64,000 bases of DNA, from positions 62,001 through 126,000 of the forward strand of contig NZ_QJVC01000003.1 in assembly GCF_003219795.1 (NCBI RefSeq), read 5' to 3'. Positions 8,897-17,535 of the stretch are shown piece after piece. This DNA is from Arthrobacter psychrolactophilus. GTDB lineage: Bacteria; Actinomycetota; Actinomycetes; Actinomycetales; Micrococcaceae. Position numbers and translations under genes: made by a program. How positions within the stretch are numbered: position 1 is the stretch's first letter; every line of letters begins with the position of its first letter. The notes beneath the pieces were generated by a model, which did not search any database, had not been told where the DNA came from, and worked only from the letters and a program-made list of their open reading frames with translations.

Positions 8897-9004
8897 TTAG
8901 CGCGGGTAGGTCATCATGACGATGGCGACGCCGCAGATAACAATCCCGACCAGAAGGTACAACTTACGTGCCATGCTCCACTTGGGAGCGGTCTCGTTAT
9001 TCAT
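8897..9004 (-). CDS. 35-residue single-span membrane protein in the erythrulose operon
   Basis: A tiny gene too short for most gene finders. It reads MNNETAPKWSMARKL, a membrane segment YLLVGIVICGVAIVMM, and ends TYPR. The ribosome site AGGAGAG is 5 bases before the ATG. It lies 8 bp after the SDR stop and 94 bp before the MFS start, all on one strand, so it is in the operon. The polar N-terminus with Lys and Arg just before the helix suggests the N-terminus is inside. I know no named family; a small partner of the adjacent transporter is plausible inference, and similar short frames occur next to MFS genes in related bacteria as far as I recall. Confidence 0.72.
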   Translation of the reverse strand: MNNETAPKWSMARKLYLLVGIVICGVAIVMMTYPR

Positions 9005-9012
9005 TTTCTCTC

Positions 9013-9792
9013 CTAGTGCATGTACAGTCCGCCATCCACATTCAGCGTCTGACCGGAAATGTAGCCGGTGTCCTCGCTGATCAAGAAGTGGATAGCTGCG
9101 GCGATATCGCGGGTGGATCCCACACGATTGACGACCAGGTCCTTGACCAATTCGTCCTTACGATCCTGCGAAAGCGTTCCGCCCATGATGTCTGTATCGA
9201 TGGGGCCGGGAGAGATCGCGTTGACGGTGATGTCATAGGGGCCCAGTTCACGGGCGGTGGAGCGAGTCAACCCAATGACGCCGGCCTTTGCCACGGAGTA
9301 GGCCGTCTTGGAGAACGTTCCACCGCCGCGCTGTGCCGACACGGAGGAGATGTTGACGATGCGGCCAACGCGGTTCTTCACCATGGATTCAGCCACGCGC
9401 CGGGTTGCGTAGTGCACGCCGTTGAGGTTGATGTTCAACACCCGGTTCCACTCATCAGCAGTGACTTCCAAATAGCCGACAGGCGAGCTGACGCCGGCAA
9501 CATTGGCCAGTGCCACGATCTGCGGCAATTGCGCTTCCAACTCATCAATGGCGTTGCGAACGGAGGATTCATCGCCCACATTGGCGCCAACTCCGTAGGC
9601 CTTGACGCCGAACTCTGCGGAGACCGCTGCGGCCACCGACTTGCAGGCGGCATCGTCGAGGTCGATGATGCCAATGTTCCAGCCATTTTCGGCCAGGTAA
9701 TTCACGGTGGCCCGGCCGATGCCGCGTTCGGAGACGGCTCCGGTGATGATGGCGGTGCGTTCCGCCGGGAACGTTCCAGCTGTTGCAGACAT
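9013..9792 (-). CDS. SDR-family oxidoreductase (polyol/sugar dehydrogenase-like)
   Basis: Classical short-chain dehydrogenase of 259 residues. NAD(P) site TGAVSERGIG (residues about 18-27) with an acidic IIDLDD after beta-2, which favours NAD; ALANVAG replaces the NNAG motif; catalytic Ser in VNISSVSAQ and YSVAK (Tyr/Lys). It ends with DGGLYMH, typical of the family. In four-carbon polyol pathways an SDR oxidises threitol or erythritol to erythrulose, so a role at the head of this pathway is possible; a sugar-acid substrate is equally compatible. Strong AGGAGA before the ATG. It follows the HADH-like gene after 33 bp. Confidence 0.88.
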   Translation of the reverse strand: MSATAGTFPAERTAIITGAVSERGIGRATVNYLAENGWNIGIIDLDDAACKSVAAAVSAEFGVKAYGVGANVGDESSVRNAIDELEAQLPQIVALANVAGVSSPVGYLEVTADEWNRVLNINLNGVHYATRRVAESMVKNRVGRIVNISSVSAQRGGGTFSKTAYSVAKAGVIGLTRSTARELGPYDITVNAISPGPIDTDIMGGTLSQDRKDELVKDLVVNRVGSTRDIAAAIHFLISEDTGYISGQTLNVDGGLYMH

Positions 9793-9825
9793 GATTTCTC
9801 CTGAAAGTTTGTGAGAGGCGGCCGA

Positions 9826-10803
9826 TTAGTGAATCGGGGCCGGTCCGAGATCTTCGAGCAACGCCGACATGGCAACATAAGCCTTGTTGCGGTAGGCGAT
9901 GAGCTCTGCCGTCCGCTCGGCCGGGACGTTGAGGAAGCCGGCGCCGGTCTTGGTACCGAGCTTCCCGGCGTCGACCAGGTCCTTGAGGATCTTCGGGGTA
10001 GCGAAACGCTCCGGGAAGCCCGTCTGCAGGGACTTGTAGCAGAAGTCGTAAACATCCAGGCCGGCCATGTCGGCGATGGCGAAGGGACCAAAGAAGGGCA
10101 AGCGGAAGCCGAAGGTCGTGCGGACCAGGGTATCGACGTCGTCCGCGGTAGCGATGCCCTGCTCAACCAGCTGGGCAGCCTCGTGGAACAGCGCGTACTG
10201 CAGGCGGTTCAAGACAAAACCGGTCACGTCCTTGACGACGGCCGTCTGCTTGCCGGTTGAGTGGACCATGTCGCGGGCCGCACCCACCGTGGCGCTGGAG
10301 GTCTCAGCGTGAGGGATGATTTCCACACCGGGGATGAACGGTGAGGGGTTGGAGAAGTGCACGCCCAGGAAGCGCTCCGGGTTGATGACCGGGACGGCCA
10401 GATCGGCGATGGAGATCGTGGAGGTGTTGGAGCCGATGATGGCATCCGGACGGGCAGCGGCGCTGATGCGGGCCAGCGTTGCGTGCTTGATCTCGAGAAC
10501 TTCCGGGACAGCTTCTTCGATGAAGTCAGCGTTGGCAACAGCTTCCTCGATGTCCTTCGCGGCCCAGAGGTTTTTGCGCAAGGTCTCGGTGGCGCCGGCC
10601 GGGAACAAGCCATCGGCGACGAACTGATCCGACTCAACCAGGAGGCGCTCGTAGTTCTTGGCGGCAATCTCTGCCGACACATCGGAGAGGGCCACGCGGG
10701 CTCCACCCAGTGCCAGAACCTGTGCGATGCCGCCACCCATGTAACCGGAACCCACAACGGCGAACTGCAGCTGCTTTTCGGTGTTTTCTACGTTGTTGCT
10801 CAT
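9826..10803 (-). CDS. 3-hydroxyacyl-CoA-dehydrogenase-like NAD enzyme (probable sugar-acid dehydrogenase)
   Basis: 325 residues, the two-domain 3-hydroxyacyl-CoA dehydrogenase fold. GSGYMGGGIAQ is the NAD-binding loop (residues about 15-25); NTSTISI, LGVHFSNPSPFIPGVEIIPH (His catalytic) and VVKDVTGFVLNRLQYALFHEA follow in the order of the family. Members include true HADHs, L-gulonate 3-dehydrogenase and carnitine dehydrogenase. No acyl-CoA gene is nearby, while kinase and isomerases for a C4 sugar are, so a 3-oxidation of a sugar acid is more likely. That would create a 3-oxo acid ready for decarboxylation by the barrel enzyme of the operon. ATG is 2 bp after the rpiB-type stop. Confidence 0.85.
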   Translation of the reverse strand: MSNNVENTEKQLQFAVVGSGYMGGGIAQVLALGGARVALSDVSAEIAAKNYERLLVESDQFVADGLFPAGATETLRKNLWAAKDIEEAVANADFIEEAVPEVLEIKHATLARISAAARPDAIIGSNTSTISIADLAVPVINPERFLGVHFSNPSPFIPGVEIIPHAETSSATVGAARDMVHSTGKQTAVVKDVTGFVLNRLQYALFHEAAQLVEQGIATADDVDTLVRTTFGFRLPFFGPFAIADMAGLDVYDFCYKSLQTGFPERFATPKILKDLVDAGKLGTKTGAGFLNVPAERTAELIAYRNKAYVAMSALLEDLGPAPIH

Positions 10804-10805
10804 GA

Positions 10806-11294
10806 TCAGACTGCTTTCGTGTAAGTGGGTTCGTAGGAACAAATTGCTTCGACTTTTTCGGCCGAGGCGGAGGATTCATCAAAGGAGTAGGACAGCCATT
10901 CGGTGACCAACTTCTTGGCCAGCTCCAGACCGATAACGCGCTGGCCCATGGTGAGCACCTGGGCGTTGTTACTCAGGACCGAGCGCTCAACGGAGTAGCT
11001 ATCGTGTGCGGTGACGGCGCGGATGCCGGGGACCTTGTTGGCGGCGATAGCCACACCCAGACCAGTTCCACAGACGAGCAGTGCCCGATCCGCTTCTCCG
11101 TCAGCAACCTTACGTGCTGCGTCAACGGCTACGTGCGGGTAGGCCCGCGAGTCGTTGCTACCAACGCCAATATCCGTCACGGAGAGGACGCGGGGATCCG
11201 CTTCCAGAAGCGCAAGGAATGCGTTCTTGTATTCGACGCCGGCCTCATCGTTTCCTACAACGATCCGGTAACCAGTTACTTCCGTGGCGCTCAT
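10806..11294 (-). CDS. derI: RpiB-type isomerase; probable D-erythrulose-4-phosphate isomerase
   Basis: 162 residues of the RpiB/LacAB family. The catalytic Cys75 sits in [16 protein letters not shown], and [15 protein letters not shown] matches the conserved active-site segment (NxLxxGxR). In tetritol and apionate pathways the RpiB paralog DerI turns D-erythrulose 4-phosphate into D-erythrose 4-phosphate for the pentose phosphate pathway. The kinase gene overlaps this one by ATGA and the TIM-like isomerase is in the same operon, which supports that role over ribose-5-phosphate isomerase. A longer C-terminal tail than E. coli RpiB is normal for this subgroup. Confidence 0.83.
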   Translation of the reverse strand: MSATEVTGYRIVVGNDEAGVEYKNAFLALLEADPRVLSVTDIGVGSNDSRAYPHVAVDAARKVADGEADRALLVCGTGLGVAIAANKVPGIRAVTAHDSYSVERSVLSNNAQVLTMGQRVIGLELAKKLVTEWLSYSFDESSASAEKVEAICSYEPTYTKAV

Positions 11295-13033
11295 GCTCGT
11301 GTCCCGCTTTCCATTAGTTCTTGTTCAAAGTGTTGACCCAGGCGCTCCACGATCAGGCTGAAGGAGATAGCCCCCGGGTCAGGGTGTCCCAGGCTCTTCT
11401 CCGCGAGAGGGCGGGCCCGGCCCTTGAGTGGACGCAATGCTGAGGTTGCCGTAGCGGCATCTCGAGAAACCACGGCGGCTTCCTTGAGGGAATCAATAAC
11501 CTCGGTGCCCGAGGAGATCGCCGTCAGGAACGCATCCCGGAAGGGCAGGATCGCGTCAACCATGGTCTTATCCCCCGGCTCCGCCTTGCCCAAGGTGGTG
11601 ATGGCGTTGGAGAAAGCACCAACAGCATCGGCAGCATCCTGGCTGGAGTAGGAATCCTTATTGCCCAGCGCGGCTGCGGCGGCGATGAACGCCGTTCCCC
11701 ACAACGCACCAGAGGTTCCGCCAGCTTTTTCCGACCAAGCCTCACCGGCTGCGGTCAGGATCGCCGCCACCGAGGTGCCGCCGGGAAGATTGGCCGTCTT
11801 CTGTGCCGCTGCTGCAGCTGCGTCGACGCCGCGGCGCATGCCGATCCCGTGATCGCCATCGCCGGCAATCGCGTCGAGGTTGCCGAGGGCTTCCTCATGT
11901 TCAATGACGACGTCGCGAATGGCGGCCACGGCGCTCACGGCCTGCAAGCCCAAGGCGGCCGCGGCCGGCGTCGGGGTTTCCAACTCAGCGGCTTCGGCTT
12001 CAGCCGCGGCAGCAACGTTGCGCTGAGCCCGCGGGACCGAGTTGCCCTTGCGGAAAGCCGGAGTGTCGGCGGGTGCGCCCCAGTATGTCTTGAGTTCGTC
12101 GTCGAGCCACAGCAGTGTCAGGGACAGCCCCGACATGTCCAGACTCGTCACCAACTCGCCGCACTCGGGCTCAACCACCGTCAGGCCCGCCTCAGTCAGC
12201 AGCTTTTCGATGCGGCCGAACAGCAGGAACAGCTCGTCATACTTGACGGTGCCCAGGCCGTTGACGATCGCGACAACCTCGTTCCCAGCGTCGTCCGGCT
12301 TGTCCGCCAGCAGCTTCGAGACCAGCAGTTCAGCCAGTTCCGACGCCGTCGGCATGGGGTGCTCGGAGATGCCCGGCTCCCCGTGAATACCCAGGCCCAG
12401 CGCCATCTTGCCCGCGGGAACGTGGAAGAGTGCCTCCTCCGCGCCGGGAAGAGTGCAGCCGTCAAAGGCCACGCCCAGTGAGCGGGTGCGGTAGTTGGCC
12501 TTGATGGCGAGACGTTCGACGTCGTCCAAGTTCAGTCCCGCTTCGGCGGCGGCACCGGCAACCTTGAAGACCGTGAGGTCTCCGGCAATACCGCGACGCT
12601 TTTCCCATTCTTCGATGGGTGCGCTGGCAATGTCATCCGTGACCACCACAGTGCGGGTTTCAATGCCTTCTGCATTGAGCCGCACCTGAGCCTGACCGAA
12701 ATGCAGAACATCGCCGGCGTAGTTGCCATAGCTGAGCAGTACGCCACCGTTCATCGCGGCAGCCTTAGCAACGCGGTAGATCTGGCCGGCAGCCGGCGAG
12801 GCGAACATATTGCCGCAGGCCGATCCGGCGGCCAGGCCCGTGCCGACCAAGCCAGCAAACGCCGGGTAGTGGCCGGAGCCGCCGCCCACAACGAGGGAGA
12901 CCTGATTCGGGTTCATCTCGGTGGAACGAACTACTCCGCCATCAACTCGGGCAACGTAGTTCCGGTTTGCCGCAACGAAGCCATCGAGGGCATCGTCGGC
13001 AAATTCAGCGGGATTGTCGAAGATCGTCGTCAT
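11291..13033 (-). CDS. lerK: DhaK-DhaL fusion kinase; probable L-erythrulose kinase
   Basis: 580 residues, an ATP-dependent dihydroxyacetone-kinase-family enzyme. The DhaK half (1-330) has [10 protein letters not shown] (His56) and the substrate-binding His217 in GLGIHGEPG. The DhaL half (about 360-575) has [13 protein letters not shown] (metal-binding Asp392/Asp394), GGTSGALWG and a C-terminal [17 protein letters not shown]. An Ala-rich linker joins them. In known pathways LerK/DerK paralogs phosphorylate L- or D-erythrulose; the TIM-like and RpiB-like partners here point to L-erythrulose giving the 1-phosphate. AAGGAGGA before the ATG is a very strong site. Plain dihydroxyacetone is the alternative substrate. 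Confidence 0.85.
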   Translation of the reverse strand: MTTIFDNPAEFADDALDGFVAANRNYVARVDGGVVRSTEMNPNQVSLVVGGGSGHYPAFAGLVGTGLAAGSACGNMFASPAAGQIYRVAKAAAMNGGVLLSYGNYAGDVLHFGQAQVRLNAEGIETRTVVVTDDIASAPIEEWEKRRGIAGDLTVFKVAGAAAEAGLNLDDVERLAIKANYRTRSLGVAFDGCTLPGAEEALFHVPAGKMALGLGIHGEPGISEHPMPTASELAELLVSKLLADKPDDAGNEVVAIVNGLGTVKYDELFLLFGRIEKLLTEAGLTVVEPECGELVTSLDMSGLSLTLLWLDDELKTYWGAPADTPAFRKGNSVPRAQRNVAAAAEAEAAELETPTPAAAALGLQAVSAVAAIRDVVIEHEEALGNLDAIAGDGDHGIGMRRGVDAAAAAAQKTANLPGGTSVAAILTAAGEAWSEKAGGTSGALWGTAFIAAAAALGNKDSYSSQDAADAVGAFSNAITTLGKAEPGDKTMVDAILPFRDAFLTAISSGTEVIDSLKEAAVVSRDAATATSALRPLKGRARPLAEKSLGHPDPGAISFSLIVERLGQHFEQELMESGTRA

Positions 13034-13049
13034 GATTCCTCCTTATGTC

Positions 13050-14057
13050 CTAGGCGTTGAGCAGTGTTGCGGCAGAGAGGGGAAGCTGGCGTCCCTGTGC
13101 GACCTGGCTGGTGCCCAGTGCGTAGCCGTCGGTCTTGGGCAGGACCTGTGAGCGCAGGTATTCCTGGTTGCTGGCCGTAACGCTCAAGCCGTCTCCGCCG
13201 TAGTGCTCGGTGCAGATGATGCCCTGGAAGCCAACAGACAGTGCCACCTTGAAGGCCTCGCGGTAGCTGATCAAGCCGCTTTCCATGGGTGCCGGGATGG
13301 CCGTGTACTGTCCACGAGCGACGTTTTCATCGCGGATGTAGTTCTTCACGTGCCAGTAGTTCGAGTACGGCAAGGTCTTGGCAACTACTTCGCGCCAGTC
13401 CTCGATGGGGCGGTGCAGGCGGATCAGGTTGCCAATGTCCGGGTTCAAGCCAACGTTGGCCAGGTCAATGTCCTGAACCAGCTGAACCGATGAGTCTGCG
13501 GTGCCGAGGTACGTGTCCTCGTACATTTCCAGGGAGAGCAGCAGGCCGGCGTCGGCTGCGTGCTGACCCAATTCGCGCAAGCGGGTGACGGCCTTGTTCC
13601 AGGTTTCCGTGTCGCCGACGGGGTCGGTGTGCCCCTGAACGGTCCAGAACCACAACTGCTTCTGCTGTTCTGCTGTGAGTGCCTGGTGCAGGCCAACGGA
13701 GACAACTTCACAACCCAAGGCTGCGGCAGCGTCGATGGTGCGGTGGCTGTACGCCAGGTTGGCTTCCCAGTTAGCTTCTTCAATGATGCTGCTGCGGATG
13801 GCGGAGATCACCGGGATCCCGATGCCAACGTGGTCGGCAGCTGCCTTGAATTCCTGCAAACGAGCTTCGCTCAGATCGCCGGGACGGACCCAGCTATCGG
13901 TGAGGTCTGCATTGGCGAAGCCAGCATCCTTGACCTCTTGGAAGACGTCAACCCAAGCCGATGCATCTGCATCGTTGATGTGAACTCCAGCGGCATTCTT
14001 GCCGGGGAACTGCAGCAGGGCCGCGGTGATGGGCCAATTTTCTGCTGTGTAAGCCAT
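13050..14057 (-). CDS. Sugar phosphate isomerase/epimerase-fold TIM barrel (AP endonuclease 2 family)
   Basis: First gene of the operon, 335 residues. The xylose-isomerase-like barrel shows a metal set in order: Glu in LSLEMYEDTYLG, Asp/His region GLNPDIGN, His in YWHVKNYI and Glu in ICTEHYGGDG. It opens with ENWPITAALLQFPG. Members of this family include epimerases, dehydratases (IolE) and, as I recall, the 3-oxo-isoapionate decarboxylase OiaC that makes L-erythrulose. A decarboxylase would join a 3-oxo acid from the HADH-like enzyme to the erythrulose kinase; this is inference. The ATG is preferred over GTG at 14066 because AAGGGAG lies 8 bases before it. A candidate operator is 31 bp upstream. 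Confidence 0.85.
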   Translation of the reverse strand: MAYTAENWPITAALLQFPGKNAAGVHINDADASAWVDVFQEVKDAGFANADLTDSWVRPGDLSEARLQEFKAAADHVGIGIPVISAIRSSIIEEANWEANLAYSHRTIDAAAALGCEVVSVGLHQALTAEQQKQLWFWTVQGHTDPVGDTETWNKAVTRLRELGQHAADAGLLLSLEMYEDTYLGTADSSVQLVQDIDLANVGLNPDIGNLIRLHRPIEDWREVVAKTLPYSNYWHVKNYIRDENVARGQYTAIPAPMESGLISYREAFKVALSVGFQGIICTEHYGGDGLSVTASNQEYLRSQVLPKTDGYALGTSQVAQGRQLPLSAATLLNA

Positions 14058-14087
14058 GTATTTCACTCCCTTGTGATGAATCCTGTT

Positions 14088-14100
14088 TCCTATAGGATCT
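14088..14100 (-). promoter_or_regulatory. Candidate GntR operator upstream of the erythrulose operon
   Basis: The palindrome TCCTATAGGA lies in the leader of the operon, and CCTATAGGATCT matches 11 of 12 bases with the copy next to the GntR gene. FCD-type GntR proteins bind short palindromes of this size. The site lies where a repressor would block the operon promoter. Confidence 0.55.
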
Positions 14101-14561
14101 ACTATCTTTGAGTGTGGCCGCTATGTCAACCGTCACATCCATGAGGCGGCCTGAGAGGCACGTGGCAGCCCGAGCGAGCACGTTGCGCGCTCGGAGAGCT
14201 GCGGCCTGAAGGCAAGAAGTTCCGCGGAAACTCGCAGTATGCGCCTCTTGCCTAGCGCGTTCGCGGCTTCACCGTCACAAATAAATCCGGCCCGCGTCAC
14301 AATTGGTCTTACTCTCCATCAGCGCCCCCACCGAGCGCATCTGAACCTTACCCGGGCACGCCTCAGAGAATCCTCACTAAGGAGACGTGTCACTTGGCAG
14401 GCGCCCAAGGCTTTTCCCCAGGCACGAAGGCGTGACACCCACCTTCGCCACCCCACCCACCACGTCCACTCGTTGACCGGTCAGATAACGCCCTTCACAG
14501 CCCCTTCGCCCGCTCCATATGGGATCTACGTGACGACTCAACGGAGACTCAGCACACAACA
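14101..14561. other. 461-bp stretch without a supported gene
   Basis: Between the operon leader and the terminator of the GntR gene. It should contain the operon promoter near 14100-14140. A plus-strand frame of 111 codons (14239-14574) has Arg/His/Thr/Pro-rich, shadow-like composition and no ribosome site, so I do not call it. Confidence 0.5.
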
Positions 14562-14591
14562 AAGCCCGCCATGACAAGTCATAGCGGGCTT
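14562..14591. terminator. Bidirectional hairpin after the GntR gene
   Basis: Near-perfect arms AAGCCCGC and ATGAC with GTCAT and GCGGGCTT; one base bulged on each side. The hairpin lies 22 bp past the GntR stop and is followed by T-rich sequence on the plus side and by GTTGTGTG on the minus side. Confidence 0.75.
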
Positions 14592-14613
14592 GGTTTAGTT
14601 GCTTGCGGCGCGC

Positions 14614-15309
14614 CTAGGCGCCTGGTGTCCCAGCCGGGGAATGTGGCGCATCGGCCATCGCCCTAGCGCGGACATTGGAGACGTGCTCGGCCATCTTGGC
14701 CGCGGCTCCCTCAGAATCCCCCGCACGCAGGGCATCAAAGATTGCGTGATGTTCCGAGATGGCATGATTGGCATCGGTAATGCCTACGCCGCTGAACAAA
14801 CGGAAGCGCTGCACCTGCCCACCCAACGCGTTATAGGCGGCCAGCAGAAAAGGATTCCCTGCGTTCTCGGCAATCAAGCGATGGAACCGCTCATCGGCAT
14901 CAAAGTAATCCCGAAACTCAGAAAAGGACGGGCCACGCGGAGCAGTTTCCAAGTCACGAATGGACTGTTCAAGCTCTGCCATGGTTTGCTCCGTCATTCG
15001 CTCCCCGGTCAAGCGGGTATTGACGGGCTCAATCACGAGCCGAGCTTCCATGAGCTGCGCGATATCCTCGGCCGACGCCACGGGAGCGACCCGATATCCC
15101 TTCAGCGCCACGCGTTGCACGAGTCCGGTATATTCCAGTCGTGCAAGGGCCTCTCGCACCGGCGTGGGCGACACTTCTAAGTCACGAGCCGTCCCATCAA
15201 TACTCACGGAGTCACCAGGTCTCAGCCGCCCATCCATGAGCGATTCTAAGATTTCGGCATAGACATGGTCTGCCAATACCTGCCGGTTAATTGCGTGAGT
15301 TTGCTTCAT
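14614..15309 (-). CDS. GntR-family (FCD/FadR type) regulator of the erythrulose operon
   Basis: 231 residues. The winged helix is clear: HVYAEILESLMDGRLRPGDS, then ARDLEVSPTPVREALARLEY, then LVQRVALKGYRVAP. The C-terminal FCD domain has the metal/ligand residues in FHRLIAENAGNPFLL and SEHHAIFDALRAGD. It likely represses the operon downstream until a sugar acid or phosphorylated intermediate binds. The evidence is proximity on the same strand and the shared CCTATAGGAT element. The in-frame extension to 15420 has no start signal and would run through that element, so the ATG at MKQTHAI is chosen. Confidence 0.9.
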   Translation of the reverse strand: MKQTHAINRQVLADHVYAEILESLMDGRLRPGDSVSIDGTARDLEVSPTPVREALARLEYTGLVQRVALKGYRVAPVASAEDIAQLMEARLVIEPVNTRLTGERMTEQTMAELEQSIRDLETAPRGPSFSEFRDYFDADERFHRLIAENAGNPFLLAAYNALGGQVQRFRLFSGVGITDANHAISEHHAIFDALRAGDSEGAAAKMAEHVSNVRARAMADAPHSPAGTPGA

Positions 15310-15318
15310 GAGCCAAAC

Positions 15319-15330
15319 CCTATAGGATTT
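15319..15330 (-). promoter_or_regulatory. Candidate autoregulatory GntR operator
   Basis: CCTATAGGATTT, with the perfect 8-bp palindrome CCTATAGG, lies 9 bp before the regulator's ATG. It matches the operon copy (14089-14100) at 11 of 12 bases. The position over the start region suggests autorepression. Confidence 0.55.
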
Positions 15331-15465
15331 GGCCACTGAACAGGAATTGAGAAGCCGCCGCTGAGACGAGCACCGCGAAAGGTGCCGCTGGCCGCTCAGG
15401 CGGGTGCCGCCGTCGTACATTGCTTGCTACAGGCCGAACGCGTGGAAGAATAACAGTGATTCACC

Positions 15466-16521
15466 ATGACAGCGCGCACAGTATTTACCAGTAAAAAGCA
15501 GCAGGGCGGCACCCCGCAGCCGCCTCCTGCTGCCGCTAAACACACCCGTCAGGTGCCCGATTTTCCGCGTCGAATGTTCCTCCTGACGATGGGAAGCGCC
15601 GCAGTGACGACCGGATTTCAGGCTAATATTGTCGCCGATGGCATACTGACGGAGCGCACGCAATACCGTGTCACGACGCCGGACAATGACGAAAATCGGG
15701 CGGCCGCGGACCGTTTTCCCGGCAAAACCTGGTACCTTTTGGGCGGCTTCCTCGTCAGTTACCGTGACACCGAACGCAAGCTCGCCGCGCTCCAAACTGC
15801 CATGAATCAACGCGCGCCAGCCTCCTACATTGGCTACTCGAACGAGGCCATCGACATTGCCGCGCTATTCATCGAGATTCAACGCGACGTGTTCCGCCGG
15901 AAAATCGATACGGTCTATTTTTACGGTGACAGTTTTGGCGGCATGGTCGCGATGGTTCTGGGCTCGCTACTGACGCAGATTGGGCTGACCGTGAAGCTCA
16001 TTATCATGGGCTCGAGTCCCAGCAACGTGGCAGATACCCTCGATCCGGGCAAGGAATATATCTCGCTGGCCGGCCAAGTGGTGCCATATCTGGGCATCGT
16101 CGGGCGACTCGGTGCGGGGATCTGGGCCGGGATCGCTAACCCGAATGGCCAAGGGATGTACCGGGCGGCCAGGCGCGGAATCGCTCGATCATTCGATCCG
16201 AATAACAACTCCCTCATCCTCAGCACAAGCCAGGCGACATTCCTGCAAGCCTTTCCGCGACAGTACGACGGCGGAATTCCCACCTCGACCGGGATCGGGC
16301 TGCTCTACGACCCGGAGGATTTCATTGTTGACGCCGCCGCCGCTAGGCGAGGTTGGGAGGCATTGCTGCCACGGAATCCACTTTTTGCGTACGACATTCC
16401 CAACACCGGGCACGCGAGCCCCGAGATCCACCCGGATGTGTACCGGACGGCGCTGAGCGTCATGCTCGACAAGCTCGATCCGCCGCCCATTACCTCCAAG
16501 CCGCTGCAGCCGATCTTCTAG
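15466..16521 (+). CDS. Secreted or membrane-tethered alpha/beta-hydrolase-like protein
   Basis: 351 residues, family not named. The N-terminus carries a twin-arginine-like motif (FPRRMFLLTMGSAAVTTGF, residues about 33-51) after a polar leader, so Tat export or a single anchor is likely. The body has the alpha/beta hydrolase order: nucleophile elbow GDSFGGM (about 150), an acid in LLYDPEDFIVD (about 285) and the His in NTGHASPEIHP (about 325). Substrate unknown; an esterase or lipase is the usual guess. It is monocistronic, starting about 155 bp from the divergent GntR gene and followed by a repeat array. Confidence 0.7.
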   Translation: MTARTVFTSKKQQGGTPQPPPAAAKHTRQVPDFPRRMFLLTMGSAAVTTGFQANIVADGILTERTQYRVTTPDNDENRAAADRFPGKTWYLLGGFLVSYRDTERKLAALQTAMNQRAPASYIGYSNEAIDIAALFIEIQRDVFRRKIDTVYFYGDSFGGMVAMVLGSLLTQIGLTVKLIIMGSSPSNVADTLDPGKEYISLAGQVVPYLGIVGRLGAGIWAGIANPNGQGMYRAARRGIARSFDPNNNSLILSTSQATFLQAFPRQYDGGIPTSTGIGLLYDPEDFIVDAAAARRGWEALLPRNPLFAYDIPNTGHASPEIHPDVYRTALSVMLDKLDPPPITSKPLQPIF

Positions 16522-16540
16522 GCGGGCTTGGGCGGCCTTC

Positions 16541-16688
16541 CGGAATCCTTTAAGCAGCTCTTGCGGGTGCGTCCGGCGCCACGGAATCCTTTAAGCAGCT
16601 CTCGCGGGTGCGTCCTGCGCCACGGAATCCTTTAAGCAGCTCCTGCGGGTGCGAGAGCCCAACACCCGCAGGAGCTGCTTAAGAGAAT
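16541..16688. repeat. Repeat array A1: three 41-bp-spaced direct copies plus one inverted copy
   Basis: Direct copies begin at 16541, 16582 and 16623 (core GGAATCCTTTAAGCAGCTC followed by GCGGGTGCG), a period of 41 bp. An inverted copy (CACCCGCAGGAGCTGCTTAA) follows at 16663-16682. The third copy and the inverted one form a perfect 20-bp stem (16632-16651 with 16663-16682) and an 11-base loop. The same family occurs at 25361-25551. It lies between convergent genes, so the last hairpin may also terminate transcription. Confidence 0.85.
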
Positions 16689-16729
16689 CAGAAGTGCCAG
16701 CAATTCCCGGAACTGCCTGCCAAAATCGG

Positions 16730-17398
16730 CTAGCGGCGCTGAGTTTGTGCCAGCAACTGCTCAAACGGCAGGGAGGTCATCTCATTGCGCTCACGCTGGG
16801 CGCGCTTCTCCTTGTGATCCGCAGGGAGAACAGCTTCCGGAGATGCACCGGCCGTGGCGCCGATAGCCAAGATTGCGGCCAACTCCCCCGATCCCTGAGA
16901 AATTCGGTTTTCCAGAGTGTCGCTGCCGGATCCGCCCCAGTCTTCCGGCGAGGCGTAGATAGCTGTGGGCATGGTGTGAGCGCGCAGGTAGCTAAACAGC
17001 GGGCGAATGGCCATGTCCAGAACCAGCGAGTGGCGGGAAGATCCGCCCGTGGCTCCGAAGAATACCGGCATGCCATCAAGGAACTTCGGGTCCAGCACGT
17101 CGAAGAAGGACTTAAACAATCCACTGTAGGAGGCGCTGAAGGTAGGAGTCACGGCGATCATGGCGTCGGCGGCTTCCACCCGCTTAACCACATCTGCCAA
17201 CGCGGGACCGGCATAACCGGAAACCATATTGTTAGCGATGTCCGTGGCGTAGTTGCGGAGGTCAATAACGTCTAGGGCGACTGTGACGCCAAGTGCCTGC
17301 AGCTGCGACACGACTTCGGCACCCATCTGGTCCGCCAGCATGCGGGTGGATGAGGGAACGCCGAGACCGGCCGAAATGACTACTACGGTTCGCTGCAT
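16730..17398 (-). CDS. NAD(P)H-dependent FMN reductase, CE1759-like
   Basis: 222 residues of the NADPH-dependent FMN reductase (flavodoxin-like) family. The N-terminus VVVISAGLGVPSSTRMLADQ is the phosphate-binding loop for FMN, and AVTPTFSASYSGLFKSFFD plus GATGGSSRHSLVLD are the other flavin-contact segments. Its closest named group, as I recall, is the FMN reductase that is paired with luciferase-like monooxygenases in corynebacteria (CE1759 type); no monooxygenase gene is adjacent here. It would supply reduced flavin in the cytosol. The Asp/Glu/Arg-rich C-terminal tail is typical of that group. Confidence 0.85.
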   Translation of the reverse strand: MQRTVVVISAGLGVPSSTRMLADQMGAEVVSQLQALGVTVALDVIDLRNYATDIANNMVSGYAGPALADVVKRVEAADAMIAVTPTFSASYSGLFKSFFDVLDPKFLDGMPVFFGATGGSSRHSLVLDMAIRPLFSYLRAHTMPTAIYASPEDWGGSGSDTLENRISQGSGELAAILAIGATAGASPEAVLPADHKEKRAQRERNEMTSLPFEQLLAQTQRR

Positions 17399-17535
17399 TA
17401 TTGACTCCTTAGTTCATGCGTTTGCATCTACTTGAGTCAACTAGGCTCTGCGCGATGTTATTCCCAGGGAGCCAGAATCATTTTCAGAACGGCGCAGATC
17501 CGCCCTGTGCGCACCGCTGAGAACGCCCGCCGCGA

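Noticed and set aside
16541-16660. Regular 41-bp repeats that could be read as a small CRISPR array
   Set aside because: The repeated unit fills most of the period, the gaps are short and alike, copies also occur inverted, and no cas gene is nearby.
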